Of a DNA stretch of 36,921 nucleotides, positions 16,485 to 23,470 are shown piece by piece (positions within the stretch are counted from its first letter, which is position 1; each line of letters starts with the position of its first letter). Source of the stretch: Nocardia pseudovaccinii NBRC 100343 (GTDB lineage Bacteria; Actinomycetota; Actinomycetes; Mycobacteriales; Mycobacteriaceae). The stretch covers positions 1 to 36,921 of the forward strand of contig NZ_BDBY01000098.1 in the NCBI RefSeq assembly GCF_001613225.1, in the 5' to 3' direction. Below the pieces are notes generated by a model. That model saw only the letters and a list, made by a program, of their open reading frames with translations. It did no database searches and had not been told where the DNA came from. The position numbers and the translations under genes were made by a program.

Positions 16485-17320
16485 CCGGTGTCGAGCAGTC
16501 CCGGCAAGCCTTCGGGGCACGCTTACGCGAACTGCGCAAGGCCGCACATCTGACCGGCGTGCAGCTTGCCGCCGCCGCGGGCTGGCATTCGGCCAAGGTG
16601 TCGCGCATCGAACACGGTAAACAGACGCCGAGCAATAGCGATCTGGCCGAGTGGTGCCAGCTGTGCGGCGCCGAACTGCTGCTGCCGGATCTGCGTGCGG
16701 CACTGGCCAATATCGAGGCGCTCTGGCAGGAGTGGCGGCGCATCGCCGCGACCGGACATGCCCAGCAGCAGCGCCGCCGCATCGAGTTGGAGGCGCGCGC
16801 CACCACCATCCGCAATTTCGAGAACGCGGTCGTCCCCGGCTTGTTGCAGACCGAACCCTATGCCAGGGCAGTGCTGGAGACCTGTATCGACTTCGTCGGC
16901 GGTATCGACGATATCGATCGCGCGGTAGCGGCGCGGATCGCGCGCCAGCGGATTCTGCACCACGGCACCCATCGGATCAGCATCCTGTTGGCCGAACAGG
17001 CGCTCTACACCACGGTCGGCGACAACGAGGTGATGGCCGGTCAGCTCGAACGTCTCATCGATGTGATGCCGCTGCCCCGGCTCGCACTCGGCATCATTCC
17101 GCGCACGGCGGACTTCCTTTACACCACAACCTGTTTCGTACTGCTCGACAAACGCATCGCGGAGGTCGAGACCATCTCGGCAGGTCTCACCATCACCCAG
17201 CCACGCGAACTCGCGTACTACGAGAAGACCTGGGCAGCACTGCACCGGCAGGCCCGGTACGGCGAAGCCGCCCGAGCCATAATCACCGATGCACTAAAGC
17301 TGCGGTTGACGCAGCTGTAG
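16481..17320 (+). CDS. XRE family regulator with DUF5753 (ScR1/WhiJ-like) domain, 279 aa
   Basis: The N-terminal helix-turn-helix spans about residues 10-60 (FGARLRELRKAAHLTGVQLA then AAAGWHSAKVSRIEHGKQTP). A DUF5753 domain follows from about residue 95: VVPGLLQTEPYARAVLE, then RISILLAEQALY, GQLERLIDVMPLPRLALGII and a C-terminal YYEKTWAALHRQARYGEAA. Such proteins usually work with a small acidic partner encoded next door; here DUF6879 takes that place, coupled by a 4-base overlap. It probably binds the region upstream of its operon. Its TAG stop abuts the stop of the convergent LLM gene with no base between, so no separate terminator exists there. Confidence 0.93.
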   Translation: MTGVEQSRQAFGARLRELRKAAHLTGVQLAAAAGWHSAKVSRIEHGKQTPSNSDLAEWCQLCGAELLLPDLRAALANIEALWQEWRRIAATGHAQQQRRRIELEARATTIRNFENAVVPGLLQTEPYARAVLETCIDFVGGIDDIDRAVAARIARQRILHHGTHRISILLAEQALYTTVGDNEVMAGQLERLIDVMPLPRLALGIIPRTADFLYTTTCFVLLDKRIAEVETISAGLTITQPRELAYYEKTWAALHRQARYGEAARAIITDALKLRLTQL

Positions 17321-18124
17321 TTACAGTGCCGCACGGAGTTTCGCGGCATTCTCGTAATCGCGCTGCCATTGCGGGCCGACCGGGGCGAGGATGACGCGTT
17401 CGACGCCGACGTCCCGGTGGGCGGCGAGCGATTCGACAGCGGCCGAATGATCAGCGGGCAACGCAGGCGCGACCACGGTAACCGCAGGCACCGGACGATC
17501 GAATTCTGCGGCCAGCGCCCGCAATTCGTCGAAGTCGGCAGCCAACTGGTCCAGGCCCGGCTGCAGGGTGATCCAGCCCTCGGCGTATTCGGCCGCCCGC
17601 CGCCGTGCCCGAGTCCCATTTCCCGCCACCAGGACCGGCGGCATCGCCGATCCGGGTGCCAGCGCGACGTCGACGCCGTTGACCGTTGCGGTCGAGCCGG
17701 TGACGAGATCGGGCAGCACCCGCAGTGCCTCATCGGTGCGCCGCCCGCGGTTCTCGAATGTCGTACCGGCCGCGCGCCAACCGATATCGCCGTGCGCCGG
17801 ATTTCCGGTCCCGACACCCAGCAGCAATCGGTTCGCCGATACGTACTGCAGTGTGCTGATCTGCTTGGCCGCCCACGCCACCGGGCGCAGTGCGAGCAGC
17901 ATGACGTTGTAGCCGATCCGGATCCGGTCGGTGACGGCCGCCGCGGTCGCGAGCGTCACGGTGCTGTCCAGCATGGGCGCGCTGGCGACGAGATGGTCGG
18001 TGGACCATACCGATTCGAGGTCGAGTTGTTCGGCGAGGCGGGCGGCGGCGCGCACATCGCCGAGGATCGGATGCGCCGGATCGGGGGTGGAAGTCGGGAG
18101 GATCACGCCGATATCGAAGGTCAT
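17321..18124 (-). CDS. LLM class F420-dependent oxidoreductase, 267 aa
   Basis: Luciferase-like TIM-barrel flavin/deazaflavin enzyme. Characteristic segments are the N-terminal strand FDIGVILPTS, the ESVWSTDHLV region, IRIGYNVMLLALRPVAWAAK, and RLLLGVGTGNPAHGDIGW, followed by RRTDEALRVLPDL and PPVLVAGNGTRARRRAAEYA. The actinobacterial setting favours coenzyme F420 over FMN (inference). The protein is at the short end of the family. The ATG at 18124 is chosen over one 16 codons upstream because a promoter with both hexamers (18132-18160) predicts transcription starting at or next to this ATG. Confidence 0.88.
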   Translation of the reverse strand: MTFDIGVILPTSTPDPAHPILGDVRAAARLAEQLDLESVWSTDHLVASAPMLDSTVTLATAAAVTDRIRIGYNVMLLALRPVAWAAKQISTLQYVSANRLLLGVGTGNPAHGDIGWRAAGTTFENRGRRTDEALRVLPDLVTGSTATVNGVDVALAPGSAMPPVLVAGNGTRARRRAAEYAEGWITLQPGLDQLAADFDELRALAAEFDRPVPAVTVVAPALPADHSAAVESLAAHRDVGVERVILAPVGPQWQRDYENAAKLRAAL

Positions 18125-18131
18125 GAGCACA

Positions 18132-18160
18132 ACGTTAGGAACGAATCGTGAGCGTTCCAA
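18132..18160 (-). promoter_or_regulatory. Promoter of the LLM oxidoreductase gene (leaderless)
   Basis: Read on the minus strand: -35 TTGGAA (18155-18160), 17-base spacer, -10 TAACGT (18132-18137). The -10 ends seven bases before the ATG at 18124, so the transcript should start at or within a base or two of the start codon. Confidence 0.6.
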
Positions 18161-18193
18161 TGGCTCGATCACTCAGTCCCATGCCCGCAGCGC

Positions 18194-19501
18194 TCATTCG
18201 GTCGCGGCCGCCTGCTCAGCAGGTTTGCGGTGCAAGCCCTTTCGGTCGTAATACTGGGTCACCACGGCACCGACGACCAGGCCGATACCCAAACCCAGCA
18301 CCGCCATCCAGCCACCCCGCGCGAGTCCGGCGGCACCGTTGGCGTTGAAGTAGAGGATGGCACGCAACCCGAGGAAGACCTGATGCATGGGTTCGAAGGT
18401 GGCCAGCCACTCGAAATACGTCGGCGTCGCTTCGATGGGCACGCTACCGCCCGAGGAGGGCAGGCCGAGCACGATGAACAGGATCAGATTGACCAGCAGA
18501 CCCGCGGTGCCGAGCGCGGCCAGCACCGACAGCGCGGTCACCCCGACCGCGATGATCGCCAGCACGCAATACAGGAACAGCGCGAGCGGATGATCGATCG
18601 GCACGTCCAATGCCGCTGCGACACCGAGGAATACCGCCGAGACGATCGGTGCGGTGACGATCAGGATCGCCCATTTCAACAGCAGGGTGTGGAAGCGGGA
18701 GATCGGTGCGGCCGGATAGTGCACGTACCACGGGCCGTATTCGGTGGGTGCGAAACCCAGGGCGGAATCGGTCATCGCGTGGATGATCATCGCACCGGTG
18801 AATCCGGCGAGCAGGACCATGATCGTGTAGAAGAACGCGGACAAACCCTGTCCGGTGCCCTCGGGCAGCGGCCGATACGGATCGACCACCACCTGGATCG
18901 GATGGGCGAGCATCAATTGGCTGGCACCGGCGAGCTGCGGCGCCTGGCCACCCGCGGCGGGTTGCAGCTGGGTCTGCACCGTGTCGGTGAGTTGTTTCCC
19001 GACGGTCTCGTCGACGCGAGTCAGCGCCTGCTCGGCAATGCGCTGCATGACCCCGGTGGCGAAACTGCCCGCCCGAGGATTCGTGTGCACCGTGATGATC
19101 GGCTGTTCGACCTTGCCCGGCACCACACCGGCCGCGCCGAGAATGGCCAGCCGCTTGGTGAAGTCACTGGGGATGACGATCGCACCGTAGACCTTGCCCT
19201 GACTCAGTTGCCGTTGCGCCTCGGCGAATCCGACGACACGCAGGTCGATCTTGTCGGTGGGCAGGCTCGCGACGAGTGCGCCGGTGATCTGATCGCCGAC
19301 ATTCGCGAGCTTGCCGCCCAGGGTATCGCCATCGTCCTGATTGACCAATGCGACAGGGAAATCGTGCAGGTTCTTGGTCGGATTGACCACGTACGCCAGA
19401 TACATCGTGCCCAGCAGCGACATGAGCAGGGTGACCACGGCGATCGGGGCGATCCAAGCCCGTAGCCGCAGATGGCGGGCGGCCGTTCCGGCAATCGTCA
19501 T
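18194..19501 (-). CDS. YhgE/Pip-like (DUF3533) membrane protein, ABC-2 permease-like, 435 aa
   Basis: One N-terminal membrane segment (WIAPIAVVTLLMSLLGTMYL), then a large external domain (about residues 40-215) beginning with FPVALVNQDDG, the usual hallmark of the YhgE/DUF3533 group, and about five C-terminal membrane segments from AFFYTIMVLLAGFTGAMIIH onward. The C-terminus is cytoplasmic and charged. Related proteins are linked to export of lipids or drugs; no ATPase is encoded next door. The ATG at 19501 is preceded by TACCGT six bases upstream (leaderless pattern); a GTG at 19567 would add 22 residues and cannot be excluded. Confidence 0.85.
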   Translation of the reverse strand: MTIAGTAARHLRLRAWIAPIAVVTLLMSLLGTMYLAYVVNPTKNLHDFPVALVNQDDGDTLGGKLANVGDQITGALVASLPTDKIDLRVVGFAEAQRQLSQGKVYGAIVIPSDFTKRLAILGAAGVVPGKVEQPIITVHTNPRAGSFATGVMQRIAEQALTRVDETVGKQLTDTVQTQLQPAAGGQAPQLAGASQLMLAHPIQVVVDPYRPLPEGTGQGLSAFFYTIMVLLAGFTGAMIIHAMTDSALGFAPTEYGPWYVHYPAAPISRFHTLLLKWAILIVTAPIVSAVFLGVAAALDVPIDHPLALFLYCVLAIIAVGVTALSVLAALGTAGLLVNLILFIVLGLPSSGGSVPIEATPTYFEWLATFEPMHQVFLGLRAILYFNANGAAGLARGGWMAVLGLGIGLVVGAVVTQYYDRKGLHRKPAEQAAATE

Positions 19502-19609
19502 GGGCGCACGGTAATCCGTCGCGGCGGTGTTTCGGTACCGATCCGGCGCGTATCGGTGGCTGCTCACACCCCGGCACGGACACCCATCACCGAGACCGCG
19601 ATCACAGCC

Positions 19610-20545
19610 TCAGCGCAGCCAGCCCTTCCGCTTGATATAGACCAGCGGGATCACCGCCGCCACCAGGGTCATCAGCGTGGTGGCGAGAAAGCCGTGCTCC
19701 CATTCCAATTCGGGCATCCAGGTGAAGTTCATGCCGTAGAAGGTCGCGATGAGGGTCGGCGGCAGGAATACCGCGGTGATGATGGTGAACACCTTGACGA
19801 TCTGGTTCTGCTTCACGTCGAGCCAGGTCATCACCGACTGCTGCAGATAGCGCACCTTGTCGTGTTCGAAGCCCGCATGCTGTTTCACGCCATCGATATC
19901 GGCGATCAGGATGGCGATCAAGCTCTCGAGATCGCCGGAAGGCGTATCGGCCATGAGATGGCGTGCGGCGCGGGCCAATTGGAGTTGGGTCTCCTGCACC
20001 CGCGAGACGATCTCCTCGGCGGCGTTCATCCGCGACATGGTGCCGCGCATATCCGCGACGCCGATTTCGCGGCCGCGGCGGTCGTAGCCATTGGTGGCCA
20101 TCTCGATATCGTCGTTCATCGCCTCCAGCGCGTCGCTGGCGCAGTGGATGACCCGCTCCGACGCCTCGTTCAACGCCCAGAGCAGCGCGTACATCACCCC
20201 GTGCGAGGATCCGGTGAGACCCGGATTGCGGCGCATCTTCGCGACGGCCTTGTCGAACGGCGTGAAATGCGCATCCGGTTGCCGGGTGACGAGGAAATCG
20301 CTGCCCAGTGCGAAGACGATGGTGTCGCGTTCGATGGCGTCGCCGCGTTTGTAGGTCAGGACGACGGGCAGATAGATGAAGCTGTCGGTCTCGAAGACCC
20401 GATTCCGCGCGGCGGCGAAGTCGACGCCGAGGCGTTCGCGCAGCACCGCGGCCGCATCGGCGTCGCTCGTCGCGAGCGGAATCCAGTGATGCTGCAGTAC
20501 TTCGGTATCGAAGCGATCGGCCGGGGCGGCCGTGACCGTGGTCAT
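19610..20545 (-). CDS. corA: CorA-like magnesium/divalent-cation transporter, 311 aa
   Basis: Pentameric channel-type transporter for Mg2+ or similar cations in the cytoplasmic membrane. A large N-terminal cytoplasmic domain with long helices (residues 1 to about 245) is followed by two membrane segments. The selectivity signature YGMNF ends the first one (VFTIITAVFLPPTLIATFYG). The second segment ends in the basic tail YIKRKGWLR. Length is typical. The start lies three bases after the stop of a 62-aa membrane protein gene, so the two form an operon read from the promoter at 20859-20887. The exact cation cannot be read from sequence (Mg2+, Co2+, Ni2+ or Zn2+). Confidence 0.94.
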   Translation of the reverse strand: MTTVTAAPADRFDTEVLQHHWIPLATSDADAAAVLRERLGVDFAAARNRVFETDSFIYLPVVLTYKRGDAIERDTIVFALGSDFLVTRQPDAHFTPFDKAVAKMRRNPGLTGSSHGVMYALLWALNEASERVIHCASDALEAMNDDIEMATNGYDRRGREIGVADMRGTMSRMNAAEEIVSRVQETQLQLARAARHLMADTPSGDLESLIAILIADIDGVKQHAGFEHDKVRYLQQSVMTWLDVKQNQIVKVFTIITAVFLPPTLIATFYGMNFTWMPELEWEHGFLATTLMTLVAAVIPLVYIKRKGWLR

Positions 20546-20548
20546 CGG

Positions 20549-20737
20549 CTACTGCCCGTAGGACGAATGCGCCGGGGATACCGACGACGAACCGACCGGT
20601 TGCTGCGGATGAGCATAGTGCATCGTCAGTAGTCCCGCGCTGATCAACAGATACAAACCAATGGTGAACCAGATCGCTTGTCGCTCGAGATTCGGTGCGC
20701 GGTGCGGAGATTCGACCTTGTTGAACAGCGTCGCCAT
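20549..20737 (-). CDS. Small single-pass membrane protein upstream of corA, 62 aa
   Basis: MATLFNKVESPHRAPNLERQ forms a short basic cytoplasmic head, followed by one membrane segment (AIWFTIGLYLLISAGLLTMH) and a Ser/Pro/Gln-rich external tail (HPQQPVGSSSVSPAHSSYGQ). The ATG at 20737 is chosen for its GGAG Shine-Dalgarno, six bases upstream. The stop is three bases before the corA start, so the two are cotranscribed and probably coupled. No known family recognised. A modulator or assembly partner of the CorA channel is a reasonable guess from position and size, comparable in principle to MgtS-type small regulators but not homologous as far as I can see. Confidence 0.75.
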   Translation of the reverse strand: MATLFNKVESPHRAPNLERQAIWFTIGLYLLISAGLLTMHYAHPQQPVGSSSVSPAHSSYGQ

Positions 20738-20834
20738 GGCAGGCTCCAATGCTTCCGTACGTCCAGTGGCCGCGCTCGCCACGATGCACTGGCGAACGCC
20801 ATTGGCGGGGCACCCCGCTTCATCGGTTGATCTC

Positions 20835-20851
20835 GGCGCACGAATTGCGCC
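20835..20851. promoter_or_regulatory. Dyad at the corA-operon transcription start
   Basis: GGCGCA-CGAAT-TGCGCC, with perfect 6-base arms. It lies seven to eight bases downstream of the -10 hexamer (20859-20864), i.e. at about +1 to +17, a classic repressor position. In RNA it could also form a 5'-end hairpin. Confidence 0.5.
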
Positions 20852-20858
20852 ATCAATC

Positions 20859-20887
20859 ATTAGAAACCCGCCGCAGCGGTCCGTCAA
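20859..20887 (-). promoter_or_regulatory. SigA-type promoter of the small membrane protein-corA operon
   Basis: Read on the minus strand: -35 TTGACG (20882-20887), exact 17-base spacer, -10 TCTAAT (20859-20864). It is among the best promoters in the window. Transcription would start near 20852, giving a leader of about 115 bases before the 62-aa gene. Confidence 0.7.
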
Positions 20888-20891
20888 TCAG

Positions 20892-20909
20892 TTGCGCAAG
20901 TATGCGCAA
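20892..20909. promoter_or_regulatory. Dyad just upstream of the corA-operon -35
   Basis: TTGCGCA-AGTA-TGCGCAA, with perfect 7-base arms, four bases upstream of the -35 hexamer. It shares the core GCGCA...TGCGC with the dyad at 20835-20851 on the other side of the promoter. It is also 27 bases after the argS stop, so it could act as a weak terminator for argS. Confidence 0.5.
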
Positions 20910-20936
20910 TCGGCGATATCGGGTGACCGAGCCTGG

Positions 20937-22700
20937 TTACATGCGCTCGGGTGCGGCGATGCCGAGAAGTCCGAGTCCGTGCGCGAGCGTCCGTGCGGTC
21001 GAATCGCACAGTGCGAGACGGTTTTCCCGCACCTGGTCGGGCGCGGTGAGGACCGGGCAGGTTTCGTAGAAGGCGGTGAAGTCGCGCGCGAGGTCGTAGA
21101 GGTATCCGCACAGTCGATGGGGTTCGAGGGTTGCGGCGACCCCGATTACGACGGCGCCGTACGCATCGAGTTCGAGTGCCAGTGCCCGTTCAGCGGGTTC
21201 GAGCGCGATTGCCGGATCGATTCGCACGGTGTGATCTCGAGCTTTGCGCAGGATGGAACGGATTCTGGCGTGCGCGTATTGCAAATAGACGCTGGTGTTG
21301 CCGTTCAATGCGACCATGCGGTCCAGATCGAAGGTGTAGTCCTTGACCCGAGAAGTGGACAGGTCGGCGTATTTGACCGCACCGATCCCGGTCGGTTCGG
21401 CGATCGCGTCGAGCTCGGTGGCGGGCAGGTACGGATTCCGTTCGGCGACAACGGCTCTGGCCTTCGTGACAGCGTCGTTCAGCAGGTCCGTCAGTCGGAC
21501 TGTACCGCCCGCCCGGGTTTTGAAAGGCCGCCCATCCGGGCCGAGTACGGTGCCGTAGGCGATGTGTTCGGCCTCGATGACATCGGTCGCCCAACCGGCC
21601 CGCCGGGCGGCTTCGAAGACGAGCCGAAAGTGCAGGGCCTGACGGGAATCGGTGACATACAGCAGCCGCTCGGCACGCAGGGTCCGCACCCGGTACCGGA
21701 TGGTCGCCAAATCCGTTGTGTCGTAGCCGTATCCGCCGTCGCGCTTGCGCACCATCAGCGGGACCGGTTGGCCGTCAGGGCCATCGACCTCTTGGGAGAA
21801 GACGACCAGGGCACCGTCGCTCTCGACGGCGATCCCCTTGTCGACCAACTCGGCGATGGTGTCGGCCAGCATCGGGTTGTAGAACGACTCGCCGACATAA
21901 TCGTCGGCCGTCAGCAGCACACCGAGCCGATCGTAGATTTCACCGAACGCCCGCTCCGATTCGGCGACGATCTCCCGCCACCGCCGCAGGGTGGGCGCAT
22001 CGCCGGATTGCAGCGCCACCACCCGAGCCCTGGCCCGCTGCGCGAACGCCGGGTCACCGTCGAATTCCGTCCGCGCCGCCTTGTACAAGCCATCCAATGC
22101 CGAGACCACCGACGCATCGCCGCTCAGCTCATCGTGGCGCCAGAGCAGCCCCGGATGCTCATCCAGATATTGGATCAGCATCCCGAATTGAGTCCCCCAG
22201 TCCCCCAAGTGATTCTGCCGAATCACCACCGCCCCGAGAAAGGCCAGCACCCGTGCGATGCAGTCGCCGATGATCGTTGTCCGCAGATGCCCGACATGCA
22301 TTTCCTTGGCGATATTGGGCGCCGAATAGTCGACCACGGTCCGGCGCCCACGCTCGAAATCCGGTACACCCAATCGATCATCAGCGAGTCGAGCCGAAAC
22401 CTGTTCCCACACAGCATGATCCGAGACAGCGATGTTGAGGAATCCCGGACCCGAAACCGTCACCGCGTCGAACAGGCCATCGCCCGTACCCAACGCCGTG
22501 ACCAATTCCGCGGCGAACTCAGCGGGCCGCACCCCCACCCGCTTCGCGACCGCAAGCGCGACATTCGACTGGAAATCGGCACGCTCCGAGCGTCGCACCA
22601 CTGGATCCGCGCCCACCAGGTCCGGACGAGCCCGACCGATCGCCGCGCCTACGGCCACGGCAATCCGATCGAGCAGCGGCAATACCCCTGAATCAGCCAC
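20937..22700 (-). CDS. argS: Arginyl-tRNA synthetase, 587 aa
   Basis: Class I synthetase charging tRNA-Arg. The N-terminal Arg-tRNA synthetase-specific domain is present (FQSNVALAVAKRVG). The HIGH motif reads HVGH at residues 135-138, within SAPNIAKEMHVGHLRTT. The adenylate/KMSK-loop region is PFKTRAGGTVRLTDLL, i.e. without a canonical KMSK, as is usual for many ArgRS. The DALR anticodon-binding domain is at the C-terminus (VYLQYAHARIRSILRKA), ending LLGIAAPERM. The GTG at 22700 has a GGAGGG Shine-Dalgarno. The sequence does not look like the mycobacterial housekeeping ArgS as I remember it (which begins MTPADLA), so this may be a second, divergent ArgRS. Confidence 0.95.
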   Translation of the reverse strand: MADSGVLPLLDRIAVAVGAAIGRARPDLVGADPVVRRSERADFQSNVALAVAKRVGVRPAEFAAELVTALGTGDGLFDAVTVSGPGFLNIAVSDHAVWEQVSARLADDRLGVPDFERGRRTVVDYSAPNIAKEMHVGHLRTTIIGDCIARVLAFLGAVVIRQNHLGDWGTQFGMLIQYLDEHPGLLWRHDELSGDASVVSALDGLYKAARTEFDGDPAFAQRARARVVALQSGDAPTLRRWREIVAESERAFGEIYDRLGVLLTADDYVGESFYNPMLADTIAELVDKGIAVESDGALVVFSQEVDGPDGQPVPLMVRKRDGGYGYDTTDLATIRYRVRTLRAERLLYVTDSRQALHFRLVFEAARRAGWATDVIEAEHIAYGTVLGPDGRPFKTRAGGTVRLTDLLNDAVTKARAVVAERNPYLPATELDAIAEPTGIGAVKYADLSTSRVKDYTFDLDRMVALNGNTSVYLQYAHARIRSILRKARDHTVRIDPAIALEPAERALALELDAYGAVVIGVAATLEPHRLCGYLYDLARDFTAFYETCPVLTAPDQVRENRLALCDSTARTLAHGLGLLGIAAPERM

Positions 22701-22875
22701 GCGCAATCCCTCCTGTCCTTGTGGACCGTGAGTATCGCAGCGCACCCGATGCCAGGCCGAACCATTTTCCGCGGCCAGCGCTGACCAGGTCACAGCGCCG
22801 AGACCGCCCTGCCTGCGGACCGGCCGGTAGCCTCGACGGGTGGCCGGGGCTCGGTGTTCGAGGAAGGGAGCGGCT

Positions 22876-23412
22876 GTGACCGCATTCCGTGTGCGTAGCG
22901 GACTGGCCGTGCTCGCGGCTACCGGACTGCTGACCGGCTGTTCGGATAAGGCCGCGCCGGACGCCCATCCCACCGCCACCCCGACAGCCAACTCGTTGGC
23001 GAACTGCGCGCCACTGACCGAAGAGCAGATCAGCCGTACCGCGCAGGCCGACACCCTCGCCACCCGCCACCGCCCGCCGGTCTGCGTCTGGCAGGCGCAA
23101 CGCGGCTCCGACGAATCCGACCTGACTTTCACCTACACCGACCGCGAATCGCTCCAGCAGACATGGCAACGGGCCGAGAACGACGGGTTCCAGACCGAAC
23201 ATCTGACGATCACCGAACAGATCTTCGGCGCGACCGTCACCGCGACCGGTTTCTACATCCGCAATCCGCGCGATCCTGGTGACTGCGCGGTCGCAGCCGC
23301 GGACAACGGCACCATCGTCTGGCGCGTCCAAAACCATTCCCACACGACAACACCCGACCCCTGCGCCATCGCACTCCAATTGGCAACGCTGACCATCGAT
23401 CTCGCGCCCTAG
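22876..23412 (+). CDS. DUF3558 family lipoprotein, 178 aa
   Basis: Exported lipoprotein. A short signal peptide ends in the lipobox LLTGC with the lipidated Cys at residue 22; a Thr/Pro/Ala linker follows (PDAHPTATPTANS). The DUF3558 domain then runs to the end (NCAPLTEEQISRT, CVWQAQ, a SDLTFTYT strand and a CAVAAADNG/CAIALQLA cysteine pair). GTG at 22876 is chosen over an in-frame GTG at 22840 because AGGAAGGGAG lies just upstream. DUF3558 lipoproteins are numerous in Nocardia; the function is unknown. Divergent from argS, 175 bases apart, and terminated by the hairpin at 23423-23457. Confidence 0.88.
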   Translation: MTAFRVRSGLAVLAATGLLTGCSDKAAPDAHPTATPTANSLANCAPLTEEQISRTAQADTLATRHRPPVCVWQAQRGSDESDLTFTYTDRESLQQTWQRAENDGFQTEHLTITEQIFGATVTATGFYIRNPRDPGDCAVAAADNGTIVWRVQNHSHTTTPDPCAIALQLATLTIDLAP

Positions 23413-23422
23413 GCATCGAACA

Positions 23423-23457
23423 AGGCACCCCGGACCTCGCCGAGATCCGGGGTGCCT
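23423..23457. terminator. Bidirectional terminator between DUF3558 and SPFH genes
   Basis: AGGCACCCCGGA and TCCGGGGTGCCT form perfect 12-base arms around an 11-base centre which can pair further (CTC/GAG). It lies ten bases after the DUF3558 stop and 13 bases from the end of the convergent SPFH gene. This is the strongest hairpin in the window. Confidence 0.88.
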
Positions 23458-23470
23458 GTGGTCTCACCGA

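Noticed and set aside
15060..17320. Possible mobile element or integration site around the resolvase-like gene
   Set aside because: No terminal repeats, no tRNA target, no transposase and no recombinase DNA-binding domain were found.
20738..20790. GCCACTG word in the corA leader, resembling a cobalamin-riboswitch box
   Set aside because: The leader is only about 115 bases, and no other conserved riboswitch elements are present; the word is explained by its pairing with CCAGTG nearby.
18230..22691. Long plus-strand open frames opposite the DUF3533-type, corA and argS genes
   Set aside because: Shadows of confident minus-strand genes, with no family resemblance and no ribosome sites.
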